In this document: piece after piece, positions 1 through 8,918 of the stretch
How the letters are laid out: each line of letters opens with the position of its first letter
How positions within the stretch are numbered: position 1 is the stretch's first letter
Assembly (NCBI RefSeq): GCF_050633125.1
Contig: NZ_JBOEFX010000102.1
Coordinates: 59,822 to 123,821, forward strand
DNA: 64,000 bases
From: Lewinella sp050633125
GTDB lineage: Bacteria > Bacteroidota > Bacteroidia > Chitinophagales > Saprospiraceae
Direction: 5' to 3'
Made by a program: the position numbers and the translations under genes
Notes under the pieces: generated by a model
What the model saw: only the letters and a program-made list of their open reading frames with translations
What the model was told of the DNA's origin: nothing
Databases searched by the model: none

Positions 1-2
1 CT

Positions 3-677
3 CTTCTACCTGGTGAAATGTGTACCAATCCCATCGACATCAGTGCCTTGATAGGCCAAGCAGAGATGGTACCGCAGGTATCGGACACTTATGACAATGC
101 GGAATACAACACCGATGATACCGATCTCCTACCTTCTTGTTTTTTCCAACTTCAAGACGGCACCGCGACTATGTACTATGCTTTCACTGGCGATGGTAAT
201 CGCTATACGATCAACAGCATCAACAACAGCAACCTGGATGCCCCACTAGCCGGGGTCTTGTTCACTGGCACTTGCGGGATGCTTACGGAAGTAGCTTGCG
301 CTTATCAAGGGGGCGTTGCCAATTTTGGTATCGACATAGAGACGGAAGCAGGCGTCGATTACCTCTTGATGGTGACGGAAGATTTCCCTGAGTTATCGAA
401 TACTTTCAACCTCGAATTCACCAATCAGGGTACTACCGGTGTCACCGATATCGCAAATACCGCCCTGCGCGTCTTCCCTAACCCTACCAACGGTCTGGTA
501 CAACTGCCTCAAATCGACATGGAGCGCGTAGAAGCCTACGACGCTACCGGCCGCCTAGTCGTGAGCCAGCAGCAGCCCGGTACTAGTATCGACTTGGGTG
601 CACAGCCTGCTGGCTTGTATATCCTGAAGATGTACGCTGGCCAGGAGGTGTACTCGGCGAAGGTCGTGAAGGAGTAA
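3..677 (+). CDS. Secreted T9SS cargo protein, 3' part only (5' end outside window)
   Basis: The reading frame is already open at base 3 (LLPGE before the first Met at base 18), so this is the C-terminal part of a longer gene cut by the window edge. The visible part holds one Cys-containing domain starting C-x-x-P-I-D-I, which is also present twice in the protein at 1388-3793. It ends in a type A T9SS sorting domain of about 70 residues (VFPNPTNG ... GLYILKM ... KVVKE). Proteins with this ending are carried across the outer membrane by the type IX system and anchored or released. The last 69 residues match those of the next gene except for one Arg/Ser change. No enzymatic function is visible. 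Confidence 0.85.
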   Translation, partial: LLPGEMCTNPIDISALIGQAEMVPQVSDTYDNAEYNTDDTDLLPSCFFQLQDGTATMYYAFTGDGNRYTINSINNSNLDAPLAGVLFTGTCGMLTEVACAYQGGVANFGIDIETEAGVDYLLMVTEDFPELSNTFNLEFTNQGTTGVTDIANTALRVFPNPTNGLVQLPQIDMERVEAYDATGRLVVSQQQPGTSIDLGAQPAGLYILKMYAGQEVYSAKVVKE

Positions 678-907
678 GCAGGGTGTAAGGGTTAGCGCTT
701 TTTACACGCTTATCCATCCGAAATTTCCGGGACAACGCTTACCTTTTTACATGACCCTCCCTAACCCTCCCTGGAAGGGAGGGAACTGCACCTATCCTTA
801 CCCCCTCCCTTCTAGGGAGGGCCGGCGTGGGTCCTAAAGACCACAAGAAATTAGCTTTTTTTAAGGGAGAGTGCCCGTCGTCTTCGAGAGAAGCGGCGGG
901 CTTTTTT
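462..907 (+). repeat. Copy 1 of a ~446-bp direct repeat (sorting domain plus 3' flank)
   Basis: This block aligns without gaps to 3578-4023 at a constant offset of 3116. By eye I count about 14 differences in the coding part, nearly all synonymous and all before about base 635. The last ~270 bases, through the terminator, carry only about 3 differences. The non-coding part contains GC-rich short hairpins of the form CCCTCCC...GGGAGGG. Confidence 0.9.
873..907 (+). terminator. Rho-independent terminator
   Basis: The stem GCCCGTCGTCTTC pairs with GAAGCGGCGGGC, with small mismatches, and is followed by six T. It lies about 200 bases after the stop at 677. The same terminator occurs at 3989-4023. 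Confidence 0.8.
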
Positions 908-1387
908 GTTAATTCTAAAAAAAGCGAAGGGGTCTGCTACCACGAGCAACTATGCTCATAAATATTTGACAGCTTAGTGACCGTTCCCTCCGTAATGATC
1001 GATAAACCACTAAAACCCAGCCTCCCCCCTGAGAATGTCCAATTCCGTCAAGCCCTCCACTAAGAAACAAGAGATACTTGCGCTAAGAATTTCGGTAAGA
1101 ATTTTTTTTAAAAAAACAGCTCCCGCACTTACCTCTACCACTCCACCTGACATATACCCACATACGAAACGCAAAAGCCATGATCTACACTACATTCTTG
1201 TGCCTGCTTTTAGTCTGCTCTGCAGTACTGCATCGGTACTTTTCAGTGCAGCAGTTTGGATGGCCTGGCAGGGAGGATTAGGGTGGGTCAAAATGGCTAG
1301 GGTGGATCCTGAAAACCCCTATTCAAAAAAATGGAGGAAGCTGAAAATCCAGAAAAGAGTAAGCATTGAACCCAATTAAAAATTTTT
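908..1387. other. Intergenic, no supported gene
   Basis: Homology to the copy at 4024 decays right after the terminator. A 114-codon frame (1035-1379) and a 33-codon frame (1180-1281) are open here. Neither has a recognisable domain or a convincing start, and I do not call them. No TAnnTTTG promoter element was found for the gene at 1388. Confidence 0.5.
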
Positions 1388-3793
1388 ATGAAAAAGTTTT
1401 ATCTTTTATTTTTACTGTGCTCCTTGAGCATGATGACTGCCAAGGCGCAGGTGACGGATATTCTAACAGGCTTAACCTTCCCCTATGATTGTGCCCTGTA
1501 CGGAGACGATCTTTACATTGCAGAACTAGGAGCAGGTCGTATTGTCAAGATTGACATTACTGCTCCCGCTCCACCTGCTATTGAAGTAGTGCTGACTGGA
1601 TTAAGCAGCCCAGCAGCCATGACCATCAGTGGAGACTTCCTCTATTACGGCGAAAGCGGAGCCGATAGAATTTCCAGGATTGATCTTACCCAGGCTACTC
1701 CAGTACCTGAAGTAGTGCTCAGTACAGGACTTGCCACCCCGAATGACCTTTTCGTTGATGGTGACTTTCTTTACATCACCGACGAGGGAGTAAATCAATT
1801 AATACGGGTAGACCTCACGGAAGCAACCCCTACGCCTGTTGTGATAGCGAGTGGATTATCTGCTCCTTTAGGCATAGCAAAATTTGGGGATGCCATCTAT
1901 CTATCTGTATTTAGTAGTTCTTCGATCGTAAAGGTCGACATTACCCAAACACCTGCAGTGGTAACAACAGTAGCTACTGGCTTTACCCAGCCTGCTGGAA
2001 TAACACTGGATGGTAGCTTCCTATATATTGCCGAAGGCGGTCAAGTTTCCAGAATTAACCTTAATGCTGATACGCCTACAGCTGAAGCAGTAGTAACGGA
2101 GGGCATCGTGGGTTCTCGCAATGTCGCGTTTGACGGTATAGATATGTATATCGCCCAGACGGGTGGTACCTTTGGAGCAACAGGTAAGGTTTCTAAACTG
2201 GCGATCGGCACCCCCGCATTTTCCAACCTACCTAATGTTTGTTCGGATGATATGCCGATGATGCTCGGCGGTGCTTCACCAAGTAGTGGTGTGTACTCCG
2301 GCCCTGGTGTAACCGACAATGGCGACGGCAGTACCTTCTCTTTCAACCCTACAGCAGCGGGAGGAGTAGGAACCTTTAACGTTACCTACACACTTGGTGG
2401 CGTGATGGCTAGTACTACACTTGAAGTCGTAGCCGCCCCCACCATCACCTTCTCCACCGGCGGTCTCAGCGTACAAGTAGATGCGGGTGTGCAAGCTGGC
2501 CTCAGTGGCGGTATGCCTGCGGGTGGTGTATACTCCGGCAACGGCGTCACCGACGACGGCAATGGCATGACCTACAGCTTTGACCCGGCAGCAGCGGGCG
2601 AAGGCGAAAATGTCATCACTTATACTTACGCAGATGCCAATGGTTGTGGTGGTGAGCAAGGGGCTGTTATTACAGTAACGGCACTAGCTGTACCCGGCGA
2701 TCTTTGCGATGAGGCGATTGACATCTCTGCTCAGTTTGGCGGGCCTTACAATGAGCCGCAAACGACCAACATGTTCAACAATACCAACTTTACAACGGGT
2801 GCTGACGACCCTACGGCTGGCTTCGACTGCTTCTATGGAGGTGACCAGCTCCAAAACAGTGGCTGGTTCTCCTTCACGGGCGATGGCAACACCTACCAGG
2901 TACGCAATACCGTGTGCACCGGCCCTGGTGGAATAGACCTTCAGGCAGTGGTCTACAGCGGCAGCTGCGGCAATCTTACCACCGTAGCCTGTAATGATGA
3001 CGATCCTGCTGGAGGCTTGGCCTTTTTCATGGAATTCGATACCGAAGAAGGCGTAGAATACCTGATCCTCGTAGATGGTTTTGATGGAACGGTTGGAGAT
3101 TTTTGTTTAGAAGTAACCAATGTGACGGAGCCGCTGCCGGGGGATGAGTGTGCGGATGCAATTGATATTAACAACTTGTTTGGTCAAGCGCAGATGGTGC
3201 CGCAGTTGTCGGAGGAATATGATAATAACGGCTACAGCGTTTCGAGTACCGATCCCACATCTACTATCTGTGGAATAGGCTTTACAGAAGCCAGCCCCAT
3301 TTGGTTTACGTTCATAGGAGATGGTAACCTCTACAATATTGCTAGTGTTGATGCCACCCTCAATCTTAATAATGTTCTCTATTCCGGCGAATGTGAAAGT
3401 CTCATTGAATTGAACTGTAATTTTCCTCCAGGGGACGACTTTGGATTTGATTGGCAAACCGAAGCTGGCGTAGAGTACTCTTTATTAGTTAATAATAGTG
3501 ATTTCGGTGCAACAGGTACCTTCAATATCCAAATCACCAACCAAGGCTCCGTAGGCGTGACCAACATCTCAGAAACCGCCCTGAGCGTCTTCCCTAACCC
3601 TACCAATGGTCTGGTACAACTGCCTCAAATCGACATGGAGCGAGTAGAAGCCTACGACGCTACCGGCCGCTTGGTCGTAAGCCAGCAGCAGCCTGGCACC
3701 AGCATCGACTTGGGTGCGCAGCCGGCGGGCTTGTATATCTTGAAGATGTACGCTGGCCAGGAGGTGTACTCGGCGAAGGTCGTGAAGGAGTAA
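1388..3793 (+). CDS. Secreted beta-propeller protein with T9SS type A sorting domain
   Basis: This is an 801-residue exported protein. It has a signal peptide (residues 1-21, ending AKAQ). About six propeller-type repeats follow (roughly 22-275), each running G-L-x-x-P ... L-Y-I ... I-x-R-I/V-D, as in NHL/SMP30-like six-bladed propellers. Two repeats around GVYSGPGVTDNGDG (about 290-420) come next, probably Ig-like. Two copies of a Cys-containing domain beginning G-D-x-C-x-x-A-I-D-I follow (about 437-725), and the final ~70 residues are a type A sorting domain (VFPNPTNG...). The architecture fits a cell-surface or released binding protein. No catalytic residues are recognised and the ligand is unknown. 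The 3' end is a near copy of the upstream gene's. Confidence 0.88.
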   Translation: MKKFYLLFLLCSLSMMTAKAQVTDILTGLTFPYDCALYGDDLYIAELGAGRIVKIDITAPAPPAIEVVLTGLSSPAAMTISGDFLYYGESGADRISRIDLTQATPVPEVVLSTGLATPNDLFVDGDFLYITDEGVNQLIRVDLTEATPTPVVIASGLSAPLGIAKFGDAIYLSVFSSSSIVKVDITQTPAVVTTVATGFTQPAGITLDGSFLYIAEGGQVSRINLNADTPTAEAVVTEGIVGSRNVAFDGIDMYIAQTGGTFGATGKVSKLAIGTPAFSNLPNVCSDDMPMMLGGASPSSGVYSGPGVTDNGDGSTFSFNPTAAGGVGTFNVTYTLGGVMASTTLEVVAAPTITFSTGGLSVQVDAGVQAGLSGGMPAGGVYSGNGVTDDGNGMTYSFDPAAAGEGENVITYTYADANGCGGEQGAVITVTALAVPGDLCDEAIDISAQFGGPYNEPQTTNMFNNTNFTTGADDPTAGFDCFYGGDQLQNSGWFSFTGDGNTYQVRNTVCTGPGGIDLQAVVYSGSCGNLTTVACNDDDPAGGLAFFMEFDTEEGVEYLILVDGFDGTVGDFCLEVTNVTEPLPGDECADAIDINNLFGQAQMVPQLSEEYDNNGYSVSSTDPTSTICGIGFTEASPIWFTFIGDGNLYNIASVDATLNLNNVLYSGECESLIELNCNFPPGDDFGFDWQTEAGVEYSLLVNNSDFGATGTFNIQITNQGSVGVTNISETALSVFPNPTNGLVQLPQIDMERVEAYDATGRLVVSQQQPGTSIDLGAQPAGLYILKMYAGQEVYSAKVVKE

Positions 3794-4023
3794 GCAGGGT
3801 GTAAGGGTTAGCGCTTTTTACACGCTTATCCATCCGAAATTTCCGGGACAACGCTTACCTTTTTACATGACCCTCCCTAACCCTCCCTGGAAGGGAGGGA
3901 ACTGCACCTATCCTTACCCCCTCCCTTTCAGGGAGGGCCGGGGTGGGTCCTAAAGACCACAAGAAATTAGCTTTTTTTAAGGGAGAGTGCCCGTCGTCTT
4001 CGAGAGAAGCGGCGGGCTTTTTT
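3578..4023 (+). repeat. Copy 2 of the ~446-bp direct repeat
   Basis: This is the partner of 462-907. Identity falls sharply after the terminator T-run at 4023 and gradually upstream of about 3578, where the two proteins are still similar in sequence. Confidence 0.9.
3989..4023 (+). terminator. Rho-independent terminator (second copy)
   Basis: It has the same hairpin and T-run as 873-907 and lies about 195 bases after the stop at 3793. It separates this gene from the convergent ABC/M1 gene. Confidence 0.8.
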
Positions 4024-4144
4024 GGGGAACTTAAGCAAAGGGATCTGCTGCCCCTTGCGGCCAACAAATCCCTCTACCTTATACCAAATACGGTCAGATT
4101 GAAAAGCCATCAACCATAGCACTTCCAAGCCAACCTGACCAAAC

Positions 4145-7100
4145 CTACTCTACCACCACTGTTTTCACATTGTCATCATCGACACGGTCGATCAATAAAC
4201 GCAGTGGGTCTATGGCCGCTTTGGCGGGAAGTTTATCTAGTGTGAAGCTCAACTCGCCTTCTTCCTGGGTGAGATAAATCCGCTGGCGCATAATCAGCTC
4301 CTCTTCGTCGCGATCGGCATAAAAACCAATGTCGATCCAGTCGTTGAGGGTAGCTTCATTAGTATTACCGGCGCCGTCTGCTTTTAGTTTCTTGGCTAAG
4401 AAATTGACGGTCACTTCGTATTTACCATTATCCAAAGCTTTGGCGGTTGCTTCTTCCATACGCAGGTCGTACAGCGTGATGTCTTCAAACCAATCGGCTA
4501 TTAGATACTGTAAAGAGTCTGGCACCTGCGGTTCCAGGTAACGCATAAAGTCATAGGCTGTTGGGTAAGGAGGTTCCTTGTAACGGAACTCTTCCAGGAA
4601 GCCACGCAGGGCAGCGTTCACTTTGTCTTCGCCGATATAATCCTGCAGCGCATAGAGGATCACCGAACCTTTTCCGTAATGAATATGCCCTTGGTTTTCG
4701 ACTTTCATCAGTGGTTGCTCCTGTTCTGTTTCGCGGCTACGGCCACGTAGATAACGTTGCAAATCATACTTGAGAAAGTCTTTCATTTGCACCTCATCTG
4801 TTCCTTGTTTCATTACCATCAGAGAAGAATACTCGGCAAAGCTTTCGCTCAACATCGTTGATCCTTTCATGTTGGCTCCGATCACCTGATGCGCCCAATA
4901 TTGGTGGGCCATCTCGTGAGCAATTACAGCATCTACCACATTGTTCTTGTCCTCTCCTTCCAGGTCAATGATAAAGCCAAATGCTTCGGAATACGGCATG
5001 GTGCCGGGAAAAGCCTGGGCAAACGTAGCGTAACGAGGAAACTCGATAATCCGCGCTTGCTTGTGATAATACGGACCGAAATTTTCGGTGTAATACTTCA
5101 TCGACTTTTCCAAGGCGTCCAGCATCCGTTCTACGTTTACACCATGATCGGGATGATAATAGACTTCGAGGTCAATGCCTTTCCATGGTCGGGTAGCCAC
5201 CTGATAATCCGCAGAAATGAAAGAGTAGAAATTCTGCGAAGGGTGGTCTACTTTGTAGTGGTAGTGGGCACGCCCGTCTTTCACTTCTTTGCTCACCAAA
5301 GAGCCCGGTGCAATAGCAATCTGATCTTCGCTAGTCGAAATAAATGTTTCGACCATTACCCAATCGGAGGTGCCGTCGGTCAAATAATTGCTCATACAGA
5401 GGTCCGAACAGTTTTCCTGTAAATCAGGCATCCGCTGGCGTTCAGGCAGGTCGTATTTGCGCCGCTTGTTTTTATCGCCCAATTCAAAATTGGGGTCATA
5501 GCCCAAGGAAGGCAAAATGCTTCCATTGTTAAAGAATGTGCCGTTTTTCAAGACAGACATATTTGAAACCTCATTTTCAAACCCTTTAGGGGTGTAATCA
5601 AAACTAACCACCATCTCCATGCTGTCGCCGGCCTGTAGCGGTTGGTTCAATTTATAAATGAGGAAGCCCAATTCTTCGTCTTCAAAAACCAGTTCGCTAT
5701 TGGGTATTTCGACCTGCTGGTGGTAGCTTTCCGACACCGTAAATATCAGTGAATCCAGTGCTACTTCATTTTTATTGGTCACCAAAAGTTCTGCCCGTCC
5801 ATTGGTGGTTCGTGTCTCTGGGTAAATGTCAATAAAGTATTTGGTATCCAAAATACTAATGGTTGGAGCATCAAGGTATTTGCGGTACTGCTTTTCGTAG
5901 CTAACTTGTTGTAATTCCTGTTCATGAGAAGTTTTATACGGATTGAGCACTTGCGTATTGTAATACACAAATCCAGCCACTACAATAAAGGCTACACTAA
6001 AGAATCCCAACGCTCCATAATACCTACTGCCCAGTGCTTTACGCCCGGCAGCCAAACGATCTTTAACCGTTTTACTGGTGCCGCGTGGCCAAAGCAAGGC
6101 CGCTAATATGACGGTAAGGATACCAAACAGCACCCAATAACCATTGAACCAGAAACTTCCTGTCACACCTGGGCCAAACGCATTCATATCAGAATACATC
6201 GTGCTTGGGGTACCGCCGATACTCAGCATATTGGTCTCGATTTTCAAGACCAGATAAATGATATCCAACATAAACAACAATACCACAGAAGCAAAGTAGC
6301 CGAGGTACTTGTTATTGATAACAACTTGTATAAAGATCAGTAAACCTCCCCAAGTGAGATACACCAAAAAAGCACCTGTAAAAAAGTCCCGCAGGTAAAC
6401 ATTCAATTCAAAATTGGTATACCCATTAAACGCTTGGTATAGAATAGCCACTACCATCAAGGTAAGGTGCAGGATACTCGCCAGAGAAACCAGCGACAAG
6501 GTTTTCGCTACCAGTGAAATTACCGACCGGTGCGGCGTGCCATCTATCACTTCGTTGATGTGGTTATCCCGGTCACGCCAAACCAGCTCCCCGCTAAAGA
6601 ACACCAGGATGATAAGTACAAAAAGCGAGGAAAGATTATTGACCTCGTCCAGCATTTTGTAGGTCACCGGAAAAGATTTCAACCCAAAATATTCAAATCC
6701 CCCCCAAAGGTTAGAAACCAATAAAATGAAGGAAAACAAAAGCAGGATCACAAAGGTACTGCTCTTGAACATCGATAGAAAGTTGATCTTAAAAAAGCTC
6801 CGGAAAGTCTGCCAGCCCGATATTTCTTCAATGGTTTCAGGTATCAAAGGCTGATAGATAATTTTTTTCTCTACCGTTGCCACTTTCTCTTTCTTAGCCT
6901 TCTTTTGCTTTTTTGCTTTAGTAGCAAAGGAGAACCCAAAGTAGGAAAGCGCCAAAACGGCCAACCCAATGCCCATCCACAACAAGCGATTGATCAGCAA
7001 GTGACCGCCAAAAGCAGGCCCTGTTACATTGCGTTCTGCTGGTGTAAAATACTGGGTGTCCAAATCGTAGGCTGAAATACCAAAAACATCCACTAAGGCT

Positions 7101-7726
7101 GCTGTTGCCTGGTTGTCAATGTCGCTAGTAAGGCTTAAAGAGATGATGTAGCCCACGATAATCAGCAGGGTTCCTACAAAAGAAATAATAGTACTCTTGA
7201 AGCGCGTGGCCAGCAAGAAAATGATCGTTCCTGCAAAGAACATATTGGGCACTACGAATAAAAAGTAGCTGCTAAAAAACGCTCCCCAGGGCGTAGGCCC
7301 AAGTCGTTCTGGGCCGACCCATTCAAAAATAGGTGCTAAAACCCCACCAACAACAACTCCCAGGTATACGCCTACCATCACGAGGGTAGACAGTAGCCAG
7401 GCGCCCATAAAGCGACCAAAAAAGTACCCCGCCTTGCTGAGTGGTGTACTAAAAAGGATTTCGCTAAACTGGTATTGATAATCACGCAGGGCCGCATTGT
7501 TGAAAAAAGCGGTCGCAAAAAGGAGTCCAAAAATATTGAGCACACTTACAAACACCCCAATCACCGCCGGAGCATTCTTGTGTACATCACCTACTGCGCC
7601 ACCAATCATCACATTGTCGCTCACCACGGCAAAAAACACCAATAGCGCCACGATAAACATAAAAATATAAATCATCGGCCGCTTGAGCGCCGAAAAGACT
7701 TCTCGTTTGAAAAAAGTAAAAAACAT
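4145..7726 (-). CDS. ABC-2 type permease fused to an M1-family metallopeptidase
   Basis: This 1193-residue protein has two membrane parts. Residues 1 to about 270 and about 310-575 each carry several hydrophobic segments typical of ABC-2 permeases, joined by a Lys-rich linker (KKAKKEK...). After a further membrane span (about 585-605) comes a periplasmic M1-peptidase-like region. The zinc motif HEMAH lies at about 937-941 and the third ligand Glu at about 961 (LSESFAEY). A conserved Tyr in IHYGKG (about 1017) could be the M1 proton donor. The spacing between HEXXH and Glu is 19 residues, against 18 in classic M1 enzymes. This fusion is a known Bacteroidota family with unproven substrate. The ATPase gene lies 12 bases upstream and surely partners it. 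Peptidase activity is likely but not certain. Confidence 0.9.
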   Translation of the reverse strand: MFFTFFKREVFSALKRPMIYIFMFIVALLVFFAVVSDNVMIGGAVGDVHKNAPAVIGVFVSVLNIFGLLFATAFFNNAALRDYQYQFSEILFSTPLSKAGYFFGRFMGAWLLSTLVMVGVYLGVVVGGVLAPIFEWVGPERLGPTPWGAFFSSYFLFVVPNMFFAGTIIFLLATRFKSTIISFVGTLLIIVGYIISLSLTSDIDNQATAALVDVFGISAYDLDTQYFTPAERNVTGPAFGGHLLINRLLWMGIGLAVLALSYFGFSFATKAKKQKKAKKEKVATVEKKIIYQPLIPETIEEISGWQTFRSFFKINFLSMFKSSTFVILLLFSFILLVSNLWGGFEYFGLKSFPVTYKMLDEVNNLSSLFVLIILVFFSGELVWRDRDNHINEVIDGTPHRSVISLVAKTLSLVSLASILHLTLMVVAILYQAFNGYTNFELNVYLRDFFTGAFLVYLTWGGLLIFIQVVINNKYLGYFASVVLLFMLDIIYLVLKIETNMLSIGGTPSTMYSDMNAFGPGVTGSFWFNGYWVLFGILTVILAALLWPRGTSKTVKDRLAAGRKALGSRYYGALGFFSVAFIVVAGFVYYNTQVLNPYKTSHEQELQQVSYEKQYRKYLDAPTISILDTKYFIDIYPETRTTNGRAELLVTNKNEVALDSLIFTVSESYHQQVEIPNSELVFEDEELGFLIYKLNQPLQAGDSMEMVVSFDYTPKGFENEVSNMSVLKNGTFFNNGSILPSLGYDPNFELGDKNKRRKYDLPERQRMPDLQENCSDLCMSNYLTDGTSDWVMVETFISTSEDQIAIAPGSLVSKEVKDGRAHYHYKVDHPSQNFYSFISADYQVATRPWKGIDLEVYYHPDHGVNVERMLDALEKSMKYYTENFGPYYHKQARIIEFPRYATFAQAFPGTMPYSEAFGFIIDLEGEDKNNVVDAVIAHEMAHQYWAHQVIGANMKGSTMLSESFAEYSSLMVMKQGTDEVQMKDFLKYDLQRYLRGRSRETEQEQPLMKVENQGHIHYGKGSVILYALQDYIGEDKVNAALRGFLEEFRYKEPPYPTAYDFMRYLEPQVPDSLQYLIADWFEDITLYDLRMEEATAKALDNGKYEVTVNFLAKKLKADGAGNTNEATLNDWIDIGFYADRDEEELIMRQRIYLTQEEGELSFTLDKLPAKAAIDPLRLLIDRVDDDNVKTVVVE

Positions 7727-7738
7727 AGTCTGGGGGAT

Positions 7739-8617
7739 TTAGGCAACAGTGGCGTGAATAGTAGTAAAGAACACATCTTCCAGATTAGGGGCTACTTCTA
7801 CAAAGCCATCACCTGGTTGCTGATCACTCAGTACATGAATCTGTGGCTGGCCTCCCACCATTTTATCAGAGATAATGGTATGCTGCGCAGCATAAGCTGC
7901 CTTCTCCGAACGGTCTATCGTCTTGCGCCATACCTTGCCTTCCAGCGAAGTGAGAGCATCAGTCGGGGTGCCTTTATACACAATTTGCCCTAGGTTCATA
8001 ATTGCCATATCTGTACACAATTCCCGCACATCATCTACAATATGAGTAGACAAGATCACGATCACCTCTTCGCCTACTTCTGCCAACAAGTTATGAAAGC
8101 GGTTGCGTTCGCCGGGGTCAAGGCCCGCCGTGGGTTCATCTACGATAATCAGTTGCGGGTTGCCAATCAGTGCCTGCGCAATACCCACCCGCTGCTTCAT
8201 CCCACCAGAGAATCCGCTTACTTTCTTGTTGCGCGCTTCATACAGGTTCACTTTTTGTAGCAAATACTCTACCAGATCCTTACGGGTATTTCCATTGCTG
8301 ATGCCTTTCAAAGTCGCAATATGATCAAGCAACTGAGCAGCCGTAATCCGTGGATACACGCCAAACTCCTGTGGCAAATACCCCAGTACTTTACGCACCG
8401 ATTGTGGATCGTTGAGGATATCAATATCGCCAAGAAAAGCCGTACCAGAATCAGCTTCCTGCAAGGTTGCCAGCGTTCGCATCAGCGACGATTTTCCTGC
8501 ACCATTGGGGCCCAACAGGCCAAACATTCCTTTAGAGAGTTCCAAATCGACATCTACGAGCGCGCGCGTGCCATTAGGATAGGTTTTATTCAGGCCATTA
8601 ATCTTAAGTAAGGACAT
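7739..8617 (-). CDS. ABC transporter ATP-binding protein
   Basis: This 292-residue ATPase has Walker A GPNGAGKS at residues 36-43, a Q-loop region (YLPQEFGVYP), signature VSGFSGGMKQ near 131-140 and Walker B LIIVDEPTAGLDP near 155-167, followed by the H-loop STHIVDD. The layout is that of DrrA/CcmA-like exporters that work with ABC-2 permeases. It is the first gene of a two-gene operon with the permease/M1 fusion 12 bases downstream. The two probably form one export or membrane-remodelling complex. The substrate cannot be read from the sequence. Confidence 0.93.
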   Translation of the reverse strand: MSLLKINGLNKTYPNGTRALVDVDLELSKGMFGLLGPNGAGKSSLMRTLATLQEADSGTAFLGDIDILNDPQSVRKVLGYLPQEFGVYPRITAAQLLDHIATLKGISNGNTRKDLVEYLLQKVNLYEARNKKVSGFSGGMKQRVGIAQALIGNPQLIIVDEPTAGLDPGERNRFHNLLAEVGEEVIVILSTHIVDDVRELCTDMAIMNLGQIVYKGTPTDALTSLEGKVWRKTIDRSEKAAYAAQHTIISDKMVGGQPQIHVLSDQQPGDGFVEVAPNLEDVFFTTIHATVA

Positions 8618-8663
8618 TTATCAGTAGGTTTTCCAAAAAAAATGGGTGTGATAAGAGACAACA

Positions 8664-8671
8664 CAAAAATA
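8664..8671 (-). promoter_or_regulatory. Candidate -7 promoter element for the ABC operon
   Basis: TATTTTTG on the minus strand matches TAnnTTTG exactly and lies about 47 bases upstream of the ATPase start. No clear -33 element was seen. Confidence 0.5.
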
Positions 8672-8918
8672 ATGTGCCATCCAAGTTAAGGAAAACCTGC
8701 CGAGTAACGCTATCCTACTCCGGCATTCTAGACATACAGCCGCTATTCTTAGATAAGTTGAGGGAAATTAGCCACCATTCGAAAAATAGAAACGAAGCAT
8801 ATGCTCGCGTAAAACACGGCTTCCCGCTGACGTAGTCGGTGCTCCGCAAGCGCAGCGCAACACACCGAGCGTAGAAGAAAACACCAAGACATCCGAAGCT
8901 ATAAAATCAAAAAAAACG
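8672..8918. other. Intergenic between uvrA and the ABC operon
   Basis: No ORF or RNA gene is recognised. A GC-rich partial inverted repeat around 8849-8878 (GGTGCTCCGC ... CACACC) could fold in uvrA's 3' end, but it lacks a proper T-run. Confidence 0.4.

Noticed and set aside
1035..1379. 114-codon plus-strand frame before the propeller protein gene
   Set aside because: Composition is erratic, there is no recognisable domain, and an overlapping 33-codon frame is equally open. It lies in the decaying flank of a repeat.
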